Origin: G039029935 sp039029935
GTDB lineage: Bacteria > Chloroflexota > Anaerolineae > Caldilineales > Caldilineaceae
Length of the DNA stretch: 6,537 bases
Assembly (NCBI GenBank): GCA_039029935.1
Contig: JBCCFC010000791.1
Span: 1-6,537, forward strand
Reading direction: 5' to 3'
Position 1 is the first letter of the stretch; every line of letters starts with the position of its first letter. The translations under genes and the position numbers were made by a program. This document shows, piece after piece, positions 1-5,604 of the stretch. The notes below the pieces were generated by a model. It was not told the DNA's origin. It worked only from the letters and a program-made list of their open reading frames with translations, and did no database searches.

Positions 1-13
1 AATCTATAACCAT
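1..13 (-). CDS. Possible PIN-domain (VapC-type) toxin, first 4 codons only, cut by window edge
   Basis: Reading left from base 13 an ATG overlaps the stop of the antitoxin-like gene (TAATG, 2-nt overlap) and gives Met-Val-Ile-Asp before the window ends. PIN-domain RNases of VapC type commonly begin with a short hydrophobic beta strand ending in a catalytic Asp at about residue 4 to 6, and their genes commonly overlap the antitoxin gene just upstream. The position, overlap and Asp4 all fit, but four codons cannot prove a family. The call is an inference from context. Confidence 0.4.
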
Positions 14-342
14 TATGAAGGAAGCCCATTTTCATCATAACCCAAAATTTCATCTGCACTTCGGGTATCTACTACGGGAAGAGTTGCTATTTCTGCTTGA
101 ATACGTCTTGTCTCCTCCCTAATGAAGGTTGCCTTTTCTTTCTTTGTCTGCTCAACACCATTTGAGGAATGGCTGGTGCCATTTAATGAATAATGGAAAT
201 TTGTTTTGTCTGTTTCATTTTCCATAGACTGCCTTTTCATCAATGCTGCCTGTGAAAGATAACTAATTAATGATAGAAGTTCATCAAATGAGAGTTTCTG
301 ACTACGTATCATAATTTCAGTAAAGTTTTTAGAATATGTCAT
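13..342 (-). CDS. Small antitoxin-like protein (probable partner of a downstream PIN toxin)
   Basis: This 109-residue soluble protein has no membrane segment or signal. Residues 5 to 35 look helical (FTEIMIRSQKLSFDELLSLI), a low-complexity Ser/Asn/Thr-rich stretch spans about 40 to 65, and a charged helix spans about 66 to 88. The tail, ADEILGYDENGLPS, resembles the C-terminal toxin-binding tails of small antitoxins encoded beside PIN toxins in Chloroflexota and Cyanobacteria; this is recognised by eye, not by a search. The ATG overlaps the stop of the preceding gene (ATGA), but a strong Shine-Dalgarno GGGAGGA lies 7 nt upstream (350-356), so it can be initiated independently. No DNA-binding fold is obvious. 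It could instead be an unrelated hypothetical protein. It appears to share the oxidase transcript, as no separate promoter is evident. Confidence 0.6.
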   Translation of the reverse strand: MTYSKNFTEIMIRSQKLSFDELLSLISYLSQAALMKRQSMENETDKTNFHYSLNGTSHSSNGVEQTKKEKATFIREETRRIQAEIATLPVVDTRSADEILGYDENGLPS

Positions 343-959
343 GATATTTTCCTCCCTTTACGTCCTTGTTGCGCTTGCAGAACCAACAAAATCAAGACAA
401 CCAATAACCCCACACTGGCCCCGCCAATCAATTGCCAGTTATAGGTTTTCTGCGCATCGACATTGGTAATAAACCCTGTTCGTCCACTGCCCAGCGGTCC
501 ATCTACTTCGATCATAGCGATCCATTCACCCGCTGTCGGTAATATTGTATCTGTTTCGTGGTAGTAATCATTCAAATATCCTTGGTCAAACGCGGTTAGG
601 GTAATCCGCTGTGAGGGGTCGGTTTTGGAACGTAGTTCGATATTAAAATTCACATCAGTTGCCGGGGTGTCAAGCTGGTTGTTGACCGCCCCTTCATCAA
701 TCGTTGTGCCTTCCGGCGGTGGTAATGTTGCTGCCAACGTCAGGTGAACTTCACCCACAACCCAAGGCTCTGGCTCTGTCCACACAAAGAGTCGATATGG
801 ACCCACCTCGACGTTGCTCAATTGCGGTGTACCGCCCCCATGTGCATACACAGATGAATTCATCAACGCATAGAAAAACAAGAGCAGAATGATTGACCAA
901 CAAAATCTATGCCACATTCCCTGCAACCCACAACTTTGCAACTTGCTCACGTTCATCAT
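339..959 (-). CDS. Signal-peptide, C-terminally tethered periplasmic protein, possible copper chaperone (YtkA/CopC-like)
   Basis: The 206-residue protein has a cleavable signal peptide: basic/polar start, hydrophobic core at about 21 to 33, and Val-Tyr-Ala at 37-39 as cleavage site, leaving a mature protein that starts His40-Gly-Gly-Gly. Residues 45 to 170 are beta-rich, with a segment PTAGEWIAMIEVDGPLGSGR (141-160) like the strands of YtkA/FixH-type beta-sandwich domains. One transmembrane helix at about 176 to 195 and a basic tail (RKGRK) anchor it with the domain outside. It overlaps ctaG by 4 nt (ATGA), so translational coupling is likely, and no clear Shine-Dalgarno precedes the first ATG. 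A second ATG follows directly, and Met15 (917) is another candidate start, with purines just before it. The place after ctaG and the mature N-terminal His suggest copper delivery to the oxidase, but this is inference; conserved metal ligands other than His40 and His134 are not evident. Confidence 0.65.
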   Translation of the reverse strand: MMNVSKLQSCGLQGMWHRFCWSIILLLFFYALMNSSVYAHGGGTPQLSNVEVGPYRLFVWTEPEPWVVGEVHLTLAATLPPPEGTTIDEGAVNNQLDTPATDVNFNIELRSKTDPSQRITLTAFDQGYLNDYYHETDTILPTAGEWIAMIEVDGPLGSGRTGFITNVDAQKTYNWQLIGGASVGLLVVLILLVLQAQQGRKGRKIS

Positions 960-1894
960 GATACAGTGACAGATGAACTAACGTCACTTGCTGAAGGGGA
1001 GATAGGCATCGTCGGTCTATGGGATGAGATATCTATAGATTCATCTCGTTTAGCGGAATTGGACAGATACACGGCCAAAATAACCAATGCTGCCATAATA
1101 TACATCATGCTCCCAAGAATCCACATAATCGTCCCACCCAGCATCTGGTCCTGCATGACGGTAAAGCCCCAGAAACGGGGAATGGTGGCGTAGTAGGTGT
1201 AGATGGGTTCGGTGGCAAAGGAGATGGTTGTACCAGCAATCATGTTGGGGGGAACGGTGACAATCAGGAAGGCCATGCGTGCCCAGCGTGAAAATGGGCC
1301 GTGAATGCGTGGGGCGGCACCGATGACGTGCCACCAATAGAGCATCCCTGCACCAAAAAAGGTGATGTGTTGGATATCGTGTACCCAATCACGACGAAGA
1401 GCGAGATTATACAGCGTCGAGTCGTGCCAGCCGAGATAGACAACGATAAAAATTACCCATGAGGGACCGGGGCCAGTTATCGCCGCTAATCCACGCCGGA
1501 AGAGGGCATTTTTATGCATGAGGCCAGCAACGGCCAATCGGAGCGGACGTGGCAATCCCCATAGCGAAATTGGGAAGGGATGCGCCAGCCAGATCAACGG
1601 TGCGGCCACCATAATCGTCAGCAGATGTTGGATCATGTGCATGAAAAAAAGCTGGCCGCCAAGCATGTCAATTGGTGACAGTAACGATGTCGCTAATATC
1701 ATCAATCCGCTTAGATAGCAAACCAGCTTTCCAATTGTCGCTAACTTCTTTTGTGGGTGTTTTTGTTTTGTGCGGTGAAGGGTATATAGATGCCACCAGC
1801 CAGTGGTGTATAGGAATCCAAACAGGGCAAGAACCGCAATTACCTCTGGTCGCCATTCCCATCCAGACAACAATGCGCTAAGGATCGGATGCAT
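956..1894 (-). CDS. ctaG: CtaG, caa3-type cytochrome c oxidase assembly factor
   Basis: This polytopic membrane protein of 312 residues matches the caa3_CtaG family, which is needed in Bacillus and relatives for active caa3 oxidase, probably through CuB insertion into subunit I. It is unrelated in fold to Cox11, which some call CtaG. Visible family features are HMIQH (86-90) followed by a hydrophobic helix ending in AAPL, the WHDSTLYNLAL segment (156-166), VHDIQH (171-176) leading into a WW-containing helix, and QDQMLGGTIMWILGS (248-262). About seven membrane helices are apparent. The polar C-terminus (281-312, Ser-rich) is cytoplasmic or disordered. The ATG has AAGGA 5 nt upstream (1900-1904). 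It is separated from coxC by 130 bp of repeats and overlaps the next gene by 4 nt. Confidence 0.92.
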   Translation of the reverse strand: MHPILSALLSGWEWRPEVIAVLALFGFLYTTGWWHLYTLHRTKQKHPQKKLATIGKLVCYLSGLMILATSLLSPIDMLGGQLFFMHMIQHLLTIMVAAPLIWLAHPFPISLWGLPRPLRLAVAGLMHKNALFRRGLAAITGPGPSWVIFIVVYLGWHDSTLYNLALRRDWVHDIQHITFFGAGMLYWWHVIGAAPRIHGPFSRWARMAFLIVTVPPNMIAGTTISFATEPIYTYYATIPRFWGFTVMQDQMLGGTIMWILGSMMYIMAALVILAVYLSNSAKRDESIDISSHRPTMPISPSASDVSSSVTVS

Positions 1895-1899
1895 ATCAG

Positions 1900-1904
1900 T
1901 CCTT
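1900..1904 (-). promoter_or_regulatory. Ribosome binding site of ctaG
   Basis: AAGGA stands 5 nt before the ctaG ATG, just outside the 8-bp repeat array. It fixes the start and shows that ctaG is translated independently of coxC, unlike the overlapping genes after it. Confidence 0.75.
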
Positions 1905-1915
1905 ATTACGGTATT

Positions 1916-2016
1916 CAGTAGGTCGGTAGATCAGTGGGTCAGTAGGTCAGTAGGTCAGTATTCGGCCACTGATGACCAACCTACTGACCTACCGATTACT
2001 GACTTACCAACCCACC
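1916..2016. repeat. Inverted array of 8-bp repeats (CAGTAGGT / ACCTACTG) between coxC and ctaG
   Basis: On the plus strand, six consecutive 8-bp units run from 1916 to 1963: CAGTAGGT, CGGTAGAT, CAGTGGGT, CAGTAGGT, CAGTAGGT and a degenerate CAGTATTC. After a 15-nt spacer, the reverse complement (ACCTACTG, ACCTACCG, then shorter or degenerate units) runs from 1979 to about 2016. One unit in the right arm is 7 bp, which shifts the register. The two arms can pair into a long imperfect hairpin in the operon transcript. No T-run follows on the minus strand, so a classic terminator is unlikely. It could act in mRNA processing or stability, or be a mobile or slippage-derived repeat. Confidence 0.85.
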
Positions 2017-2024
2017 ATTCGACC

Positions 2025-2618
2025 CTAGTGATGAACCGTACCAATCAGATACAGTGCAGGATAGAAGAAAATCCACACGAGATCGACATAGTGCCAATAA
2101 ATAGCACAGGCTTCCACACCCCAATGCTCACTGGTTGTATATTGGTCGCGCATACCCAGTCGCCAAACAATGGCAATAAAAATGAGCCCACTCAAAACGT
2201 GGATTGCATGCATTCCCGTCATGGCAAAAAGAACAGCACCAAAGGCACCATCCCAAGGTTTATAGTGCGCTTCATAAATTGCAGGGAACACACCCCACTC
2301 AAAAATCATCACACCAAACAGGAAAACCGTGCCTAGTACAAAGGTGGTAATCATGCCGATGTTAAAGGTGCGTTTGTCACCATGCTCAACCGCTGTTTCA
2401 GCCATATTCATGGAATAGCTGCTGATCAGCAGGACAACGGTGACGATTAAGCCAATTGTTTGGTCCAGTTCTGGGCGATGATCTCCCCACAGGTAAAAGC
2501 GGGTGACCAACAATCCACCAAACAAGAAAACTTCAGACAGGAAGAAGAGCCATAGCCCCAGACGATTTCGCTTGAGCGTAACCGCATAATCTTCTACTGC
2601 GTGTGCGATAGCAGCCAT
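2025..2618 (-). CDS. coxC: Cytochrome c oxidase subunit III
   Basis: The 197-residue protein is the five-helix form of subunit III usual in bacterial A-type oxidases with short subunit III (helices near 20-40, 56-73, 86-108, 124-150 and 172-193). Diagnostic elements are SEVFLFGG with Glu29, the membrane Glu of the family; TGMHAIHVLSGL (134-145) with His137 and His140; and the closing EHWGVEACAIYWHYVDLVWI block (164-183) with His165, Glu169, His176 and Asp179. Subunit III binds subunit I, sustains proton uptake into the D pathway and protects against turnover inactivation. Its ATG lies 3 nt after the subunit IV stop. A strong GAGGAGG (2630-2636) sits 11 nt upstream inside the end of that gene, a rather long spacing. 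The stop is TAG. Confidence 0.96.
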   Translation of the reverse strand: MAAIAHAVEDYAVTLKRNRLGLWLFFLSEVFLFGGLLVTRFYLWGDHRPELDQTIGLIVTVVLLISSYSMNMAETAVEHGDKRTFNIGMITTFVLGTVFLFGVMIFEWGVFPAIYEAHYKPWDGAFGAVLFAMTGMHAIHVLSGLIFIAIVWRLGMRDQYTTSEHWGVEACAIYWHYVDLVWIFFYPALYLIGTVHH

Positions 2619-2621
2619 AGC

Positions 2622-2825
2622 TTAATGATCCTCCTCTGACCACAGTCGTGAGATGTGCATAAAATAGTGAACAACACAATAGGCTTTCATCAGACCCAAC
2701 AACATCATAACAGATGCGGTGTTGATGTATAGTGCTAGAAAATATTCAATAATCGTGATAACACCCAGTACCAAGGCAACTGTCGTGCTTACGCGGTAGG
2801 CAGCTCGTCGTTTTTCAATCATCAT
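2622..2825 (-). CDS. ctaF: Short cytochrome c oxidase subunit IV (COX4_pro type)
   Basis: This 67-residue membrane protein carries the family signature KAYCVVHYFMHI (47-58; usual form KAxLVxxxFMHL) at the end of its second helix. Helix 1 is at about 12-34 and helix 2 at about 37-58. Bacterial subunit IV proteins of this family are usually about 90 to 110 residues with three helices; here the chain stops right after the signature (RLWSEEDH), so the third helix is absent. It lies between coxA and coxC, whereas in Bacillus the equivalent gene follows subunit III. Two adjacent ATGs exist (2825 and 2822). GGGG at 2829-2832 is only 3 nt from the first but 6 nt from the second, so the second is the likelier start and the protein may be 66 residues. 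Confidence 0.85.
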   Translation of the reverse strand: MMIEKRRAAYRVSTTVALVLGVITIIEYFLALYINTASVMMLLGLMKAYCVVHYFMHISRLWSEEDH

Positions 2826-2828
2826 AAA

Positions 2829-2832
2829 CCCC
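2829..2832 (-). promoter_or_regulatory. Ribosome binding site deciding the subunit IV start
   Basis: TAGGGG follows the coxA stop codon. Its spacing to the first ATG is 3 nt and to the second ATG 6 nt, which favours the second. Confidence 0.5.
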
Positions 2833-2834
2833 TA

Positions 2835-4694
2835 TTAATCGTGACCGGCTGCCGCACCCGCAGTTGTCGGCAGTGTTTGTACATAGATAGACCCTGGCAG
2901 ACCGTAGTCATATGGCTCACCCGTAATCGCAATTGGCTCGGCAAAGCTATGCTCTGGCACAGGTGATGGAATCTGCCATTCTGGTGAGCGTGAACGCCAA
3001 GGATTGGAACCAGCAATCTTACCCATCTCCAAGCTATGGAACAGGTTGTAAATCATGATCAGAATCGAGAAGGCGATGGCAAAGGCTGAAATCGTGATGA
3101 TGACATGGCCTGGCTCAAGCCCTAATGCTGGGTCATAGTCGGCGATACGACGACGCATACCCATCGTACCAACAGTCATCTGACCAATGCTCATCATCCA
3201 GAACGCAGGCGTCATAATCCAGAAGTGAATTTTACCCAATGGCTCGTTGTACATGCGCCCCGTAATCTTTGGATACCAGAAGTAGATGGCTGCAAAGAAT
3301 GGGAAGACAAATCCACCAAAGATGGTTGCGTGGAAGTGGCCTACGACGAAGTAGCTGTCGTGCAATGGCATATCAGAGGCAACCGTCGCCAAGATGGGAC
3401 CACTCAACCCGCCAAGCAGGAAGACTGAAATAGACCCAAGTGTGAAGAGCATCGGTGTCGGGAAGGTTAGCTTACCGCCCCAGATTGTGCCCAACCAGCT
3501 AAAGAACTTGACCCCTGTTGGGACTGCCACAAAGAGCGTTGACAACATGAATGGAATACGCAGATAGGGTGCATAGCCCGATGTAAACATGTGGTGTCCC
3601 CACACAATGTAGCCGACCAAAGCGATGGCGACACTCGACAGTGCAATCCAGCGATAGCCAAAGAGTGGCTTGCGTGAGAAGACGGGCAACAGTTCACTGA
3701 TGATGCCCAACCCAGGCAGAACGAATACATAGACCGCTGGGTGTGAGTAGAACCAGAAGAGATGCTGGAAGAGAATTGGGTCGCCACCATTAGCTGGGTC
3801 AAAGAAGCCCATGCCCAGCACACGTTGCATAGACGCCATCAAGAATGACTGACCGATCAACTGTGTGGCGGTCAACTGGATACCACTCGTCGCCAAAATC
3901 GCCCAACAGAAGATGGGCATACGGAACAAGCTCATCCCTGGTGGCCGCATGGTCATCATGGTCACAAGAATGTTGAGTGAACCCAGAATGGACGAGAAGC
4001 CCAACAGGAAGATGGCGTAGAACATAAACTGGAAGCCAGCAGACCCCGTTGTACTCAATGGTGGATAGGCCGTCCAACCACCATCCCAGCCAAAGACCAT
4101 GCTCATCATCAGAAGCACAATCGCTGGCACATTGATCCAGTAGGCGAAGGCGTTCAAACGTGGGAACGCCATATCATCTGCCCCCAGCATTAGCGGTATG
4201 ATGTAGTTCGCCATACCACCGACGCCAATCAGAATACTGAACAGTGCTGCCCAGCCATGCATACCGATGAAAGTGTTATATAACCCTGGCTCCAAGAACT
4301 GTGTACCCGATTGGGCCAACTCTGTGCGGAAGGCAACGGCAAATGAGCCACCAATCATCAGCATAATCAACGATGTGACCGAGTATTGGATACCAATCAC
4401 CTTGTGGTTATAGTCCACACCAAAATAGCGTGTCCATTCTGGCAACCCGGGCAATGCACCGTGACGCAATGGCGTCTTTGTGCCATCAAACCACTTGAAC
4501 CAATCTTCTAATGCGCCGACGCCATAGAGGAAAGCGATTGAGCCGAAGAGCGCACCCACAACCCACACTGGCTCTTTGCTCCAGGCTTCCATCCCCATTA
4601 GGACACGGCATAACATGGTAAAGGCCATCCCAGCGACAGTCCCAATTACCTGCGCCACCAAGCCTCGTACCAATCCTAACGACATTAACGACAT
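2835..4694 (-). CDS. coxA: Cytochrome c oxidase subunit I, A2 (YSHP) type
   Basis: The 619-residue catalytic subunit of a heme-copper oxidase reduces O2 to water at heme a3/CuB and pumps protons across the cytoplasmic membrane. All metal ligands are visible: His146 and His455 for heme a, His453 for heme a3, His318, His367 and His368 for CuB, and Tyr322 for the His-Tyr crosslink. His445 sits in the HDSYFVVGHFH block. K-channel Lys396 lies in PTGVKFFSW. The D-channel entry is Asn163, Asp174 and Asn181 (GADDMAFPRLN). The usual Glu of HPEVY is Ala320, but Tyr316-Ser317 precede His318, giving YSHPAVY, which defines the A2 subfamily known from Rhodothermus and Thermus caa3 oxidases. About 90 residues with two extra predicted helices (10-30, 42-62) precede the conserved NHKVIGIQY. 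The C-terminal SPEWQIPSPVPEHSF is typical of the family. AAGGAG (4702-4707) lies 7 nt before the ATG; a second ATG at codon 4 is less well spaced. Confidence 0.98.
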   Translation of the reverse strand: MSLMSLGLVRGLVAQVIGTVAGMAFTMLCRVLMGMEAWSKEPVWVVGALFGSIAFLYGVGALEDWFKWFDGTKTPLRHGALPGLPEWTRYFGVDYNHKVIGIQYSVTSLIMLMIGGSFAVAFRTELAQSGTQFLEPGLYNTFIGMHGWAALFSILIGVGGMANYIIPLMLGADDMAFPRLNAFAYWINVPAIVLLMMSMVFGWDGGWTAYPPLSTTGSAGFQFMFYAIFLLGFSSILGSLNILVTMMTMRPPGMSLFRMPIFCWAILATSGIQLTATQLIGQSFLMASMQRVLGMGFFDPANGGDPILFQHLFWFYSHPAVYVFVLPGLGIISELLPVFSRKPLFGYRWIALSSVAIALVGYIVWGHHMFTSGYAPYLRIPFMLSTLFVAVPTGVKFFSWLGTIWGGKLTFPTPMLFTLGSISVFLLGGLSGPILATVASDMPLHDSYFVVGHFHATIFGGFVFPFFAAIYFWYPKITGRMYNEPLGKIHFWIMTPAFWMMSIGQMTVGTMGMRRRIADYDPALGLEPGHVIITISAFAIAFSILIMIYNLFHSLEMGKIAGSNPWRSRSPEWQIPSPVPEHSFAEPIAITGEPYDYGLPGSIYVQTLPTTAGAAAGHD

Positions 4695-4701
4695 TCGTTT
4701 G

Positions 4702-4707
4702 CTCCTT
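4702..4707 (-). promoter_or_regulatory. Ribosome binding site of coxA
   Basis: AAGGAG, nearly full Shine-Dalgarno, lies 7 nt before the chosen ATG in the 21-nt gap after coxB. It supports the start that includes the long N-terminal extension of CoxA. Confidence 0.85.
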
Positions 4708-4715
4708 AGAATAAT

Positions 4716-5477
4716 TTATTTGCTTGCCAATGTTTCGACATTTATATTATTTTCAGCCAACTTCTGGCTGTACCAGTCATCATATTCTGCCTGCTCAAGG
4801 ACAAGTACAGTTGCAAGCATATTCCAGTGGGTGAGACCGCAAAGCTCGGCACAACGCAGCTTATATTCTCCAGGAACAGAGGGTGTGAAACGAAGATTTG
4901 TTGTTTGCCCCGGTACAAGGTCTTGCTTGACACGGAATTCCGGCACCCAGAACGAATGCAGCACATCGGTTGATTCCAGTTCCATGAGAATGTTGGCATT
5001 GACGGGCAACACAAGCGTTGTGTCAATAAATGACTCATCCTCACCAACAGGATACTCAAACGACCATGCCCATTGGAACCCTGTAGCGGTGACAACCATT
5101 TCGTTCTCTTCCACTTTTGTAATTTCGTTGAGGCTTTGTACCCCATAAACACAAAAGATGAGGACCAAGATCACTGGCGCAACGGTCCACCCAACTTCTA
5201 AGCCAAGGTGTCCGTGGAAATGCTCACCCTCTTCGTCATCGCCCTCGCGCTTGCGGAAAACGATGATTGCATAGATCATGAAGACGAAGACCAATGCGAA
5301 GAGGAAGGCAATCAGCAAGACATGCCAGCCAATCATGGCATCAATTGTTAATGCCTCGATGCTTGCTTGAAGAGGCAGTGGTAGCGCAGCACTCAATAAA
5401 GCATCTAGTAAGAATGTAGTAATGACGACAAGAACACCAGTGATGATGAAATGTCGCATGTTTGTTGAACTTTGCAT
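4716..5477 (-). CDS. coxB: Cytochrome c oxidase subunit II with CuA domain
   Basis: The 253-residue protein takes electrons from cytochrome c through its periplasmic CuA centre and passes them to heme a in CoxA. It has a first hydrophobic segment (about 11-31, signal or anchor), then the subunit II hairpin: helix at about 50-74, an acidic/His loop, and a helix at about 95-117 introduced by LEVGWTVAP. The cupredoxin domain follows with FQWAWSFEYP (134-143) and the complete CuA set: His174 (DVLHSFWVPE), Cys209, Glu211, Cys213, His217 and Met220. It ends at about 25 residues past the domain, so no cytochrome c domain is fused, unlike many caa3 oxidases. AAGGG is 6 nt before the ATG. Met7 is a possible later start without a Shine-Dalgarno. 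Confidence 0.97.
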   Translation of the reverse strand: MQSSTNMRHFIITGVLVVITTFLLDALLSAALPLPLQASIEALTIDAMIGWHVLLIAFLFALVFVFMIYAIIVFRKREGDDEEGEHFHGHLGLEVGWTVAPVILVLIFCVYGVQSLNEITKVEENEMVVTATGFQWAWSFEYPVGEDESFIDTTLVLPVNANILMELESTDVLHSFWVPEFRVKQDLVPGQTTNLRFTPSVPGEYKLRCAELCGLTHWNMLATVLVLEQAEYDDWYSQKLAENNINVETLASK

Positions 5478-5514
5478 CCTTTACCCTTAATGTGTTAATT
5501 GACCTTTGGCCTCC

Positions 5515-5532
5515 TTGTGAATCTCTTCACAA
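5515..5532. promoter_or_regulatory. CRP/FNR-family-like operator upstream of coxB
   Basis: TTGTGAATCTCTTCACAA is a perfect 7-bp dyad with a 4-nt centre and matches the Crp core TGTGA-N6-TCACA exactly. It is in the gap before coxB, about 38 nt upstream of its ATG. It could be a protein-binding site or an RNA hairpin in the transcript; no T-run follows. A protein site is favoured because similar 18-bp elements recur at 6102-6119 and 6370-6387. Confidence 0.5.
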
Positions 5533-5577
5533 ATCAACCCAAAAGCCCTAGATTTAAAAACACCACCGCGTGTGTCC

Positions 5578-5583
5578 ATTATA
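5578..5583 (-). promoter_or_regulatory. Possible internal promoter -10 before coxB
   Basis: Minus strand TATAAT is a perfect -10 hexamer. The nearest -35-like TTGATT is only 15 bp upstream and matches 4 of 6, so the promoter would be weak or activator-dependent. If used, it would give coxB and later genes a transcript separate from the small upstream gene. Confidence 0.35.
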
Positions 5584-5590
5584 AACTGAT

Positions 5591-5604
5591 TTGAACAAAA
5601 TCAA
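5591..5604. promoter_or_regulatory. FNR-box-like sequence
   Basis: TTGAACAAAATCAA (minus strand TTGATTTTGTTCAA) matches the FNR consensus TTGAT-N4-ATCAA at 9 of 10 positions. It lies at the 3' end of the small upstream gene and overlaps the -35 region of the possible internal promoter. AT-rich chance matches of this kind are not rare, so confidence is low. Confidence 0.3.

Noticed and set aside
1916..2016. CRISPR array
   Set aside because: Units are 8 bp with no spacers between them and are arranged as an inverted pair, so this is a short tandem repeat, not CRISPR.
1916..2016. Intrinsic terminator between coxC and ctaG
   Set aside because: The hairpin is long but imperfect, and no T-run follows it in the direction of transcription before the ctaG ribosome site.
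1803..2336. Plus-strand frame of 177 residues covering the 8-bp repeats
   Set aside because: It is antisense to ctaG and coxC; its repeated Asp/Gln/Ser/Val peptide comes from translating the repeat array.
3729..3750. Loss-of-function substitution of the subunit I glutamate
   Set aside because: The YS pair before the CuB histidine is the known A2 substitute, and all metal ligands are intact, so the enzyme should be active.
4716..4790. Fused cytochrome c domain on CoxB (caa3 type)
   Set aside because: The protein ends about 25 residues after the CuA domain and has no CxxCH motif.
4576..5148. Plus-strand frame of 190 residues opposite coxA and coxB
   Set aside because: It lies antisense to two genes with complete catalytic motifs, has Ser/Thr-rich shadow composition and no family features.
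5507..5513. AAGGAGG as the start signal of a leader peptide upstream of coxB
   Set aside because: No ATG, GTG or TTG occurs at a usable distance after it, and it is too far from the coxB ATG, which has its own AAGGG.
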